Source: Xenoacremonium recifei (Eukaryota; Ascomycota; Sordariomycetes; Hypocreales; Nectriaceae). Taken from it: a stretch of 64,000 nucleotides of DNA. The stretch covers positions 496,001-560,000 of the forward strand of contig WOFQ01000012.1 in NCBI GenBank assembly GCA_012184525.1, in the 5' to 3' direction. Shown here one piece after another: positions 47,801 through 58,023 of this stretch. Under the pieces are notes generated by a model, which saw nothing but the letters and a program-made list of their open reading frames with translations, was not told the DNA's origin and did no database searches. Position 1 is the stretch's first letter. Every line of letters begins with the position of its first letter. Made by a program: the position numbers and the translations under genes.

Positions 47801-48130
47801 TAGCAGGAGGCGATAAAGTTAAGTATTAGTTTATATTTAAGCCTTGAACCAATCAAGCTCCTGCTTGTTTATTTCTGTTATGACTTCAGTTCACGCGGGG
47901 TTCTCTTGAATGTACGAAGTCTACGCCCTTCGCCTCCTCTTTTGATGGAGCAAAACGTCGGCGCTTGCCACATGTCGACTAGCCTATGGCCGATCGGCGA
48001 AATCGACTCAAGTGACTCACGATAAGGCTTGAACAACTTCTTCCCGTCAATCCTTCGCTCGACACTATACTCGGAAGTCGACCAAGTGAACCTGCAGTGA
48101 TCTATAACATTCCTCGTCAAACCAAGTACA
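47801..48130. promoter_or_regulatory. Upstream region of the aminotransferase gene
   Basis: 330 bases between the membrane protein stop and the first small exon of the aminotransferase. It includes AT-rich 3' flank on its left side and presumably the promoter. No element can be named with confidence. Confidence 0.4.
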
Positions 48131-49536
48131 ATGCAGAATATCGAAGAATTCAAGATTGATAAGTGGGGTTTGTATCCATGTCCTATTAACTATTGAATGG
48201 ATTGTCACTAATTCTTCTCAACAGTTCGAGATCATGGGGTTCGTATATATCTTCCGGCCTGAGAGCGTAGCTAATGGTTATGGGACTTTCTAGCCGCAAG
48301 CGGAATATCACTTGCATGGTAGGAGAAATTGAGTTAGTAGAAATGCTGAGTCTAATGTTTAATGAGGAATTTAGGGTCTTATGCTTCGGCTCTTTCTCTC
48401 AATGGTCTGATGAGGCTCGCTGATACAGACAAATCGCCCATCGACTACGATCTAGCGTTGACATACGGAGACGTGAAAGGATCTCTTGCTCTCAGGAGTC
48501 GAATCGCTGAGCTACACTCTACGGAGACTTCCCGCCTGACTGCGGACAATGTCATCATCACGAGCGGATCGATCCTAGCGAATTACCTAGTCCTCACAAC
48601 AATCTGCGGACCAGGGGACCACGTCATATGCATTTATCCTACATACGGACAGCTATACATTCTGCCGAAATCCCATGGCGTGGAGGTTGACCTCTGGGTT
48701 ATGGAAGAGGAGAATGGATGGCAACCAGATCCTCGAAAATTGAGAGCAATGATCAAGCCCAATACGAAGGCGATCATTATCAAGTAAGTCTTCATAGATA
48801 GTTACTCAGATATTTCGAAAAGCTCATGGTTCTGTTTTCTAGCAACCCCAACAACCCCACTGGATCTTTACTCCCTCATGGTCTCCTTAGTGAAGTACGC
48901 GACATTGCAGAGGAGAAAAATATCACTGTCTTCTCCGATGAAGTCTTTCGGCCCATGTTCCATACAGCGGAAGTTCCACCCGCCTTTGTAACCCTTGGAT
49001 ATAAGAACAGCGTTTCAACTGGCTCAGTCTCCAAGGCTCACGGCCTACCGGGGCTACGTCTTGGATGGGTAGTCTCACCAAACGCAGACATCATCCAAGC
49101 CGTAACAACGGCCCGAGATTACACCACCATTAGCGTATCCCTAATCGACGATAGCGTTGCCAACTTCGTCCTATCACCGGAGGTGCTGTCAAAGTTACTA
49201 AAGCGCAACCTGGATATTTGCAACTCTAGCATTGCGCAGCTGGAAAAGTTTGTCTCGCGAAACTCCGGCCGAGTCCGATGGGTGAAGCCGCGAGGGGCTG
49301 GAACTGCACTTATTCAGATCTTGAATGTTGATGGGACACCAGTGGACGATAGCAAGTTTGCTCCAAAGATGGTAGAAGAAGAGTCAGTCTCTGTAATTCC
49401 GTGCGGCGAATGCTTTGGGGATCATCCAGAAGTGGGATTGCGTGGCTTCGTGCGAGTTTCTCTTGGCGAAGACAAAATTCTGCCAATTGCACTGCCGAAG
49501 GTCGAGAGATTTCTTAAGAACCATGAGATGATCTAG
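48131..49536 (+). CDS. PLP-dependent aminotransferase, class I/II (ACC synthase-like)
   Basis: Five exons by phase: 48131-48167, 48225-48238 (14 nt), 48294-48318 (25 nt), 48375-48783 and 48843-49536, giving 392 residues. The short exons rebuild a family N-terminus (FKIDKWVRDHGPQAEYHLHG, then SYASALSL). Fold-type I marks are LTYGDVKGSLALRSRIA, VIITSGSILANYLV, the IINNPNNPTGSLLP segment, Asp194 in VFSDEVF, and the PLP lysine Lys226 in SVSKAHGLPGLRLGW. The residue after SDEV is Phe197 where this fold usually has Tyr, which contacts the PLP ring oxygen. The enzyme probably acts on an amino acid in the cytosol, either transaminating or eliminating; the substrate is unknown. It converges on a PhyH dioxygenase gene (158 bases between stops), suggesting a shared pathway. 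Confidence 0.85.
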
Positions 49537-49693
49537 GTTTCTCAAATAAATTGAGTTCTTGATAATTGTGTTTTGTTTTCCTATCGAGAATCTAAACATC
49601 TCGTCGCTAGAACATTCTTGTACGCGAGTTCTTGACGCCGGATGGCATCATACAAGAGGATCCCTTCCAGGCTTTTGGCAGCCAGATATTCAG

Positions 49694-50753
49694 TTAGGGT
49701 TCCTGGTCAAAGTCGTAACTGTTTCCAAAGCCACGGTTCAAGTACTTCTCAAGAACAGTGTTACGGTCCACCCAGTCCACCGGAACCTCCAATCTCAGCT
49801 TATTCTCAGCCTCAAGGTCATCTAAGATCGGCTTGATATCATCACCTAGTTCCAATCTCATCTGGTTCCTATACCAGGGAGCGAAATGAATCATAGCCAG
49901 CATGACGCGAATTTCTTTTGAGAAGTTGGGCATTCCCGCATGCCAAAGTCTCAGGTCACGGAGGACCAGACTTCCCTTCTCAATGAGTGGTTGAACAGGC
50001 GGTACAGTCTTTTTCCGTTGCTGGAGGAGCTCCTCTTTGATACGGCCGCTTGCTCTATCACCATGAGCACCATCCTGTCCTTCGATACCACCTTTGTTAT
50101 GAGTTCCAAGCCATAGCTCGGTAGACCCATTTTCGGGAGTTGTGGTAACGAGGGGGATGTTGACGACGAGCGCGAATGGATGGTCCGGGTGAGCGAAGTC
50201 AGCATCTGAGTGCACCGGTTGTCTCTGCGGGGATGAACCAGGGCTTGCTGGCATTGAGGAGTTGGCTGAACAAAAGGTCCATTTCGGGCGAGGCCCGAGA
50301 ACAGCAGACGTGATTTGTGTAGCGATGGTATCTTGAAAAAATGAGTATCATCGAACCTTGACTTCCGAAGACGGTGGAGCCGTGATGCTTACTGGTAAAA
50401 ATAGAAGGGAAGAAATATTCGGCTACCGGAGGTGCGTCTTGTTGGATGTTGCTTCGATTGTAGTTGAAAGGACCCTTGTCACCGAGATCGTGAAGAGCCC
50501 ACGCATCCTTGACCATTTTGTCGTTGAGAATGTCAATGTGATCGTGGGGGACAATATCTTTAACGACAACGAGGCCATCTTTGTGGAGGCTGCGCACTGC
50601 TTTTTCGAGATTCCATGCGTCGAGAGTTCCGTTCTTGATCTCTGCCTTTGAAGGATGGATGGATGTGGGTTGGGATGCTGGGGTAGAGGTTGCGAAGCGG
50701 CGAATTCCCGAAGGGAAAAGAGTAAATCTACGACGCAAGAGATTGACAGACAT
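49694..50753 (-). CDS. Phytanoyl-CoA dioxygenase (PhyH) family Fe(II)/2-oxoglutarate enzyme
   Basis: Two exons, 50753-50393 and 50331-49694, encode 332 residues. The iron-binding triad is visible as His-x-Asp in PVHSDADF and the distal His in LRLWHAGMPNF; an Arg usually binding 2-oxoglutarate follows in KEIRVMLAMIHF. Upstream, HKDGLVVVKDIVPHD is the usual entry of the family fold. It would hydroxylate or otherwise oxidise a small molecule at the expense of 2-oxoglutarate. The first 25 residues (MSVNLLRRRFTLFPSGIRRF) look like a mitochondrial presequence. The gene lies 166 bases downstream of a Zn2Cys6 gene in the same direction and converges on the aminotransferase. This trio looks like a small regulated pathway. 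Fungal PhyH proteins commonly act in secondary metabolite pathways, but the substrate is not readable. Confidence 0.87.
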
Positions 50754-50918
50754 AATTAATCGAGACTCTTTCGAGTGGTTGAAAGTAATAGCAATTAAAT
50801 CCCAGAGGGTTTGCTCGAGTCTCGGCTTCTTATAGTTGCCATTCATCCATGGCCGTGGTCTCGTGGACAGAGAATAACCCGAGCTCGGAATACCTTGCCC
50901 CATAGAGCTTAGGGGTTA

Positions 50919-52516
50919 TCACTGTTCCCAAGCCACCTCTAGGTCCCCAACCAGCTTCTTCACTGGCCAGCCGGTCAGTGATTGGCACCCAAAAAGTTGT
51001 CTTTTTATTTCTTCGCGGTAAGACTTTGCTCTGATAAACTTCGCGCCTACGATATCTTGGGTCAGTGGCAATTCCGAGAACAAGACGCTCGGCCAGAATG
51101 GTACTTACAAAAGGCGATTGGACCAAATGCGTTCACCAACACAGAGGGTATTTTGGTGGTAAATGCGATGCCGCAGATATCGAGAGCCATTGATTCAATC
51201 AGTTCGTCTTGCGACTTCTGATCCTTTCCGTTCAGAAAAAGATAGGATTGCCCTATAGCGCGAATCTGTTCCTCGTTTCCATGAAGTGTAATTATAAGCA
51301 TGATGACTAGATAGTAATGCATGCAGGATGCTATATCAATTACTCTTCGTTAGCTGTTGCTTATGGGTATTCAGAAAGCGTCGGAACCCGTACCGTGACA
51401 TGGCTGCAAGAACCAGTACGATGGGAGCCCTGGGCTGCCGCTTTCTCCAGAGCGATCCTTTGCATAGGGAAGAGAATGACTCGGAACAGAGTTGAGCCAT
51501 GCTTGGGCCATTGTTAGGGCCGAGTCTCCCTCTTCAACGGTCATCTTGTGATGGAACGCTTGGTTAATGAGGCCACCAAGAACGAGGGATATCGAGTTGA
51601 GATACTCCTCATCCGGGCCACCGTCGTCAACTAGCTCAATGCTCTGTAAATCCATTTTCAGTGGGCAGCCTTGATAGAGACTGAAAGTGATATCCTCTCG
51701 TAGATAGTTCCAGAAGCCCGCTGCCGGTAGGCCACCGTCAGAAATATTCAGGGTCAATAGCCTGAGTGATGCCATCGAGTATGCACCTTGAAGGTGTAGA
51801 TTTGGATCGTCCATGTCACTGTCTAGGATCTCATACGATCGCAGGAGACATGTCGCAGCGAGTGCTACTCCTCTTTCAATGAGGTCATCGTCGTCTTTGA
51901 GATCGATCAACGACCTTACACATCGGTCGTGATATCTGGAAGCAAGCTTGCGAAGATCTCGATTATTCGAAGAGGTTCTGAAAAGATGGAGTGCTGACAG
52001 AGCAATCACGGCGCAAAATAGCATTGACTCTAGCAAGGCAGCCTTCGGTACGGCATTTCCGAATGCCAGAGCCGCATCGCTCAGATCGTACCATGGAGAT
52101 ATTGCAGCAATGTAATGATGGAAGAGACGCGCCATTTTGGGGACCTCTAGTTCCTTTCGAGGATCTTCCGATTCTTGAGCATGTTGGGAAGCTAGTATTT
52201 CTATAAGTATAGGCTTAATGGAAACAAGCGCCTGACTGACCTTGCTCTCCATGAAGCCGAAACTGAAATTTTCTGGATGAGCGATCGCAGTACCGAGCAG
52301 CCTTGACGCAGTTTCTGCAAATAGGCTTTTCTTTGTCACCTAGAAAAACATCAATCATCTACTCAAGGTTCAATATTGTGGTGAGGAACCGACATGTCAA
52401 CTTGCGAGCGCGACATGTGTTGCTGTACCAAGTCAGCGACACCCTTCTGAAGCTCGACAGACGAGGAAATCAGTAGTAGGCACGTACCATCCGTCTTCTT
52501 GGCGAGGTCGAGGCAT
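50919..52516 (-). CDS. Zn2Cys6 transcription factor built from small exons
   Basis: Six exons by phase: 52516-52488, 52422-52394, 52339-52241, 52200-51394, 51330-51109 and 51055-50919, giving 440 residues. The first two exons are 29 nt each. Joined, they give MPRPRQEDGCNTCRARKLTC, and the third exon continues with DKEKPICRNCVKAARYC, a perfect six-cysteine zinc cluster. Later parts fit a fungal transcription factor domain: PWYDLSDAALAFGNAVPKAA, IALSALHLFRTSS, the exon 5 start SCMHYYLVIMLIITLHG, and GIAFTTKIPSVLVNAFGPIA. It ends TGWPVKKLVGDLEVAWEQ. The third intron is only 40 nt; an acceptor 8 nt further on would give a 48-nt intron and swap two residues. A nuclear regulator, likely of the dioxygenase gene 166 bases downstream and the aminotransferase beyond it. 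Confidence 0.88.
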
Positions 52517-52862
52517 GTTGTATTCAAGAATGACAGCATTGGGGTTCGTTGCTACCGTAATCACGGGGATGATGTCCGTGGCTGAGTACGGAAGAAAGCA
52601 GCGGCCACAAACAAGCCGGTTTACCAACTGAGCCGAGTTTGCCACGTGACTATCTAGCTCACATTGAAGAACCCTCCCCAACCATGTCAAGTACCAGGCA
52701 CTGGTTAAACCCTTAAAACCGGTTTTAGATCACATCTTATATAATTCTTTTCGACATTAGGCTAAAACCCCATTACTAAAACCATCGCCGTTCTTCCTGT
52801 GAACGGGTTAGCGACGAGCTTTCTGGAACGAGTACTACTCCATACCGTTGTTGAGAGGTTCT
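52517..52862. other. Promoter side of the Zn2Cys6 gene and kinase relic 3' end
   Basis: 346 bases, AT-rich. The minus strand beyond the stop of the kinase relic contains a few more kinase-like residues in broken frames (up to about 52800) and then no coding signal. The remainder should be the promoter of the regulator starting at 52516. Confidence 0.45.
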
Positions 52863-53353
52863 TTATCCACTAGACAAGAGAATTTCGGGCGGTGGTCCAA
52901 GCAAGGCTGTTATCTGGCTAAGATGTGTCTGATCGTCGTATTCATCAGCGTTGCTAGGCCTCACCGGGTTGAAAAGCGGCCGTCCTTCTAACATGTCTCA
53001 GGATCTCGACTTCGTTCTTCGCGGAGCGTCGTCTAGAAGATTGTCCGACAGCCTTTAATTTGACGGCCAAGTAGTTCTCTTTTGACCATCAGCTAAGCCA
53101 AGTCAGACATCCATTCAATACCGAGATGAAGGAAAGCAAACCAGTTCGGGTCACGAGCAAGCCATACGGTTAAATTGGCACCGTAGCCTAATTTCGTTGC
53201 GACTTGATACCTCTCGTTAAGAATCTGACCCCGTTTCACCGGGTAAAAAAGGTCGGGGCGATAGTTGGGTGTCTTCTCTTCGACGAGGACTGAAGGATCC
53301 AGTCGTGGCGCGGCAACTGGCGACAGAGGCCACGGCCGGCGATAAAGAGACAT
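52863..53353 (-). pseudogene. SRPK-type protein kinase pseudogene with internal deletion
   Basis: The minus strand from 53353 encodes the N-terminus of an SRPK-like kinase: NYRPDLFYPVKRGQILNERY, then the glycine loop KLGYGANLTVWLARD. After a disturbed intron-like stretch comes ENYLAVKLKAVG with the VAIK-type lysine and SAKNEVEILRH. Within a few bases, near 52997, the sequence jumps to DMLEGRPLFNPV and EYDDQTHLSQITALLGPPPE, which in SRPK kinases lies more than 200 residues later, near the C-terminus. The whole catalytic loop, DFG and activation segment are absent. The frame then meets TAA at 52863-52865, where intact relatives continue (the G-K-R-T region). It cannot make an active kinase. It shows that this region has lost DNA by deletion. 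Confidence 0.82.
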
Positions 53354-54078
53354 GAGGGGCCAGCTCCTGGTCATTGCGAAATGGGAGATAAATCTTGAGA
53401 GGTATTTATAGTACTGAAGGTAAATGGTTTTATTGGGCGCGACCTGGTGTGAGGCAGCGAGGTAGATTTTGGTTGAAGCTCAGACCGTCGCTTGGGAGTC
53501 AGCGCCAACGCCGTGAATCACAACGGGTGCCTGAGGCATTGAGTGCGGTAAAACCAACTTCATGTCTATCGCCATGTCCTAGTATCGATGTCTTGGACGT
53601 ATGATCTTTGAGTGAGAAAAACGGGCAAGGAGAAAAAGGAAGTCAATGGAACAATTGGTCGCTGTAATGGCCACGTCTAGATTCTGATCCCTTGCGTAAA
53701 GGCTTTACCAGAGTCTGATTTGGACGTAGGAGCTACAGCTGGTTTAGAGGACTCTATAGAGGCGCATTCAATTAAACTTCTCTCTTGGCAACTCAAACGC
53801 ATAGCGATACTATACATCCTCCAGTTTCAAGAGGTTTTTACTCGTGACCGGCTGGTTATGGGTTCCGGACTTAGATGACTCTGATCTCCAGCTTCTCCGA
53901 GAAGTGGATCCAAGGACCGCCATAAAATCGCCGCACGTCCGGGGCTGTTTCGCCGATTTCACCGTTAACTGCGAAGGTCTCTGATCATGCCAACTTCCCT
54001 CTCCCATAAAAGCCCATGTGTGATATTCTTGTATGCAACAAACTGATTACCGGAGAATCTAACCAAGACAGTCCAACA
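53354..54078. other. Intergenic, no gene seen
   Basis: 725 bases upstream of both the kinase relic and the plus-strand Zn2Cys6 gene. No frame with motifs is visible; it contains the promoter of the gene at 54079. Confidence 0.5.
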
Positions 54079-56728
54079 ATGCCACCTCATCGCGGACAAG
54101 GTGGATGCCGCAAGTCCTCAGCGTCACGAAATGCACGACCGAGGAGGCCGATATCATGCCTTCCGTGTCGAAATCGGAAGTAAGTGTCTTGAATGTATGG
54201 TTGAGATCGATGATAACCAGTGGATAGATTGAGATGTGATAGGAAACTACCAGCCTGCGGAAGCTGTGTCAATCGAGGAGAAATAACGTCCTGTTTTTAT
54301 GTTCCCCAGAAAGAACACATCCGCCAGGTAGCCGAGGAGTCTCCCAGTGGAGCCGAAGCTGCTCAAGCAAGACTAGACAGGCTAGAGAGCCTTGTAATAT
54401 CACTTCTGGAAAGCCGTCAAGATGCGCGGAATGACACTACCATGCCGCCAACTGGCACTGCCGCGCTAGATGGCGATAGACACCCTGAGGACACCATAGA
54501 TAATAGCCACCAGCAGGTCCAAGAAAACAGAAAGACCCAGGACAGCACCATAGCAGTCTCTGAAAGGCTCAATACTTCTATTAAGATCGGCTCTGAGTAT
54601 AGACAGTCTCGATCTGTAGATGAAGGACACTGGGCGCTTTTACTAAACGAGGTAAGCAACATTGGCCATCCATTTCCCTTCCTTTTACCAAAGGAAATAC
54701 AGATCGAAGAAGTTCGGTCGCATCTTCAAGCAGCACAGAGGCAATACGAGGAGCAGGCAAAGAAAATCATCTCAGCACCACAACGCACGGTGAATAATCC
54801 AGGTCCAGCTCTCCTGTTTGGTTCAGACAGAAACCTGAGTCGAGCAGAAGTAATGGCGCAGCTCCCTTCAAGATACTGTTGTGATTTAATTGTTACAAGA
54901 TTCTTTGATCATCTTTATCCCGCGATTCGTAGGTTTAAGCCTCAAGAACAGATAAAGGGGACTGACAAAACTAGATATTCTTCACCAGCCTACGTTTAAA
55001 AAGCAGGTTAGTATTAAATTTCCCTCGTACGCATAATAACATCTGACTCTCACTATGATTAGTATAGCCACTTTTGGGTACATAAATCCGATGTTTCCAT
55101 GGCCTGGGTTGCTCTCCTATTTGGGATTTTGAGGATTGGTGCGCTCGACTACGTACGAGAAGACGATGAGCCGTTAGAGCTTGCAGGGAAATGTCTAGAC
55201 CTTGCTAATACGTTTCGAAATCGTCTAACCGACTGCATGATTCTCTCAGACTACCTACAGCCTCAAGAATTCCTGATGGAGGCTCTCTGCATGCACATGT
55301 ACGGCGAGTATGTGTCATCAAGAGATGCTAGGTCGAGCGTTTGGGTCTTACTGGGCATGATTATTCGGCTGGCTTTGAGAATGGGGTACAACCAGCCTTC
55401 ACAGCCAGCATTGCCATCGACACCATTCAAGGTAACTGAATGTCTGTAATTTGGTCGCGAGTTTACTAAGTATTGAACAGCTCGAAATGCGTCGCCGGAT
55501 TTGGACGTTCATCAGACAGGCCGACATTATCATATCATTTCAAATGGGACTACCCGCCATGTTGGAATTGCCAGCTCACAAAGGTTTTTTCCCTCGCAAT
55601 ATCTACGATGATGAGAGATTCGATGAAGATTGTACCTCCCTTCCCCCACCCTTGCCTGATTCAGAACCCACTCAGATTTCCTATCTGATTGCTAAGGCAA
55701 AGTTAGCCTTTGGGTTTGCTCATGCTCTCAAGGAAATCAACTGTAGCGACGGCCCACGATGGGAGAGAATTCTCGAGATCGATCGTGAAATAAGACACCT
55801 TTATGACAAGGTCCCTGAGAACTACAAACTCGATCGATTGTCTGACCAGGACTCGCTTGTTCTCACATCGGCTCGGTTCGTCTTAGCCAGCATTCACCAC
55901 AAGTCTTTGTGTGTCATCCACAGTCGTTTCCTCGAGACAGCCAAATCGGATTACAGATATGCATACTCCCGAAAGGTTTGCTTGAACTCAGCCCTGTCAA
56001 TCTTGCATTTTCAGGCCATTCAGAACAAGCCAATCTCCATTTCTGGCCGTTTACGAAGTCTAACGAATTATCAAACATCCCTAACCATTCACGACTACCT
56101 CTTAGCTGCAACAATCATCAGTGTCGACTTATGCTCCAACGCACAAGATACCGCCTCAGCAGACCAAGCTTCATCACATGATGTGCCAGGAAGACTTGAA
56201 ATGATCAGGGCTCTGGCACTTTCTGCTCGTATATTTAGCCAGATGAAAGACCGCAGTATGGAGGCTTTTAAAGCATCTGATGTTCTTGGGATGCTTGTGC
56301 GGCGGTTTCAAGCAACACAGCCGATCGCGGAGAACAAAATCCACAGACCGCCGGTTAAAACAGGCCAGCCTTCTTGGTCAAAGCGAAATGTGCCAGACAT
56401 TCAATCAATGTTCAGATCACCTGTTAATGTTCTCAACAAGATGTCGACTATGGGAATCCCTGAGAAGTCGGAAGATACCAACGAGATGCTTCAAGGGGGT
56501 TTTAATTCCCCCGAGGAGAGTTTGAACTATAATACCCCGTCTATTTCAGGATTTTCAGGACCGTTGGATGAAGCAGATTTGGATGCCTTCTCAACTTGGC
56601 CTGGAACTCAATTGATCGAACCCTATAACCAATCTTCGCCTTTCACTATAGGATTCCCAGAAACTGGGACTTCGAGAAGTTGGGTAGGTGCAGAACATGA
56701 CGAGAATATTGGCATGGAGTTCGAATGA
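54079..56728 (+). CDS. Zn2Cys6 transcription factor with fungal-specific TF domain
   Basis: Five exons by phase: 54079-54179, 54228-54928, 54975-55006 (32 nt), 55063-55431 and 55481-56728, giving 816 residues. The zinc cluster spans the first intron: SCLPCRNRK then LRCDRKLPACGSCVNRGE and a final Cys. A coiled-coil-like LDRLESLVISLLES follows. The 32-nt exon restores the family signature FFDHLYPAIHILHQPTFKKQ, continued by YSHFWVHKSDVSMAWVALLFGI. Further marks are EMRRRIWTFIRQADIIISFQ and MGLPAMLELPA in the fungal_trans domain. Size and layout are those of full-length fungal pathway regulators. It is flanked by a kinase relic and the SnoaL-like gene; a role in controlling this accessory block is inference. 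Confidence 0.9.
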
Positions 56729-57363
56729 AGTTTGCCTTTATAATCTCACGAAGTTTCTCAATTTAAGTACGTTATGACTTTCTGATATCGATGGGCCCTT
56801 GGAGTACGACCAACACTAGAGATTACTTATAGAAGATAGGAGACAAATTTACATCAATGAGATGTTCCTCAATAAGAATCTTGTTGCTTGTGAAGCGAGT
56901 TTCTGGCTCCTTCTCCATGTGACCTATGACTAGCGTAAATCAGTGCAAAGTCCAGTCACAACTAGATTACTGCGTTGAGCGTGCGCCAACTCCGACGGTC
57001 GCACCAGGCTCTTGAACGCAGGAGAGATAAGCCAGGCAACGCACGTATCAGCCGGTGTAAAGTAACATCCTATACACAGACACGAATTGCATTAGCGTAG
57101 AAAATGAAGGGTAGAGATATGCTTAACTATTAGCACAAGCAGAGTTGCATTCAAACCTGAATCGCCGTCAACTCCGACGCTCCGCCTTCTCCGGAACCCA
57201 TTGCGTTCATTCGGACTTCCCGCCATGTAGCGGACTTATCGGTCTCGAGGCAAGCCTTTTCTACAATAAATTACATGGCGACACCATTTCTTGTTTTACT
57301 TCTCAAACCAACTGGCCTTTGCTCAAGGGAAACAAAAGCTTACCACAACTCAAATAGCCGAAG
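56729..57363. promoter_or_regulatory. Upstream region of the SnoaL-like gene
   Basis: 635 bases between the regulator and the SnoaL-like gene, both on the plus strand. It is AT-rich in its first half. Two copies of a CGTCAACTCCGAC-type stretch (around 56988 and 57167) may be regulatory, but I cannot show it. No coding frame stands out. Confidence 0.35.
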
Positions 57364-57834
57364 ATGCCAAATGCTGGCGGCCTTACCGATAGAGAGGCTG
57401 CAATCGATGCCATTATTCGATTCGTCTGTGCTCTCGATGAAGGGGACCCAGACTTGTCCGCTTCTTCGTTGACCGAGGATGCAGTTATGGATCTTTCTCC
57501 GTTTAAGAAGGCTGGGTTGAACTACGAGGCAGTCCACGGACGGGATTCGATAGTCAACCGCCTTATGGAAGCGGTTGGAAATCCCCTGGACACCACTCAC
57601 TGCGCTACCAATATCCGGTGTACCGTCGACGGAGACACGGCCAAGCTTTCATGCTGCGTTTTGGCCCAACATTTCAGAGGTGGAGAGGGCCCGAGTCCCG
57701 AGTTTCAAGATTACTACCTCTTTGGAAACCAGTACAAAGCTACCTTGGTCCGCGCTGGAGATCTATGGAGGGTTGACAATTTGACAATTGCACCTGCATG
57801 GAGCCAAGGAAACCCAGACGTTATGAAGGTGTAG
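57364..57834 (+). CDS. SnoaL-like domain protein
   Basis: Single exon, 156 residues. It reads as a SnoaL-like / NTF2-fold protein: an N-terminal helix (LTDREAAIDAIIRFVCALDE), then the LTEDAVMDLSPF strand-turn, HGRDSIVNRLMEAVG, HCATNIRCTVDGDTAKLSCC and a C-terminal YKATLVRAGDLWRVDNLTIA sheet edge. Members act as small cyclases, isomerases or hydrolases on polyketides and other metabolites, or as proteins of unknown activity. No catalytic residue can be assigned with confidence. It lies between two Zn2Cys6 regulators and close to an FAD monooxygenase, which fits a tailoring role in a metabolite pathway. The start ATG at 57364 gives a complete fold. Confidence 0.8.
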   Translation: MPNAGGLTDREAAIDAIIRFVCALDEGDPDLSASSLTEDAVMDLSPFKKAGLNYEAVHGRDSIVNRLMEAVGNPLDTTHCATNIRCTVDGDTAKLSCCVLAQHFRGGEGPSPEFQDYYLFGNQYKATLVRAGDLWRVDNLTIAPAWSQGNPDVMKV

Positions 57835-58023
57835 GTGGACAAACTGGCAGACTAGATTCGTATTGAGAGACTCTGAAACATTTGCAGGTGGGGGAATGTA
57901 AATAGTCATCGGGTACAAAAATCAATCAGCCATTACTACTGCAGAGCAAAGTTCAATAACCCACGATTAGATCAACTCATCCGCCAATGCTTGCTGTGAG
58001 CCTCTCCAAGTAGAGATCCTCTA

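Noticed and set aside
51371..52339. A 322-residue regulator without zinc cluster starting near 52339
   Set aside because: The start region is read in the wrong frame; small exons upstream and downstream restore a complete Zn2Cys6 factor of 440 residues.
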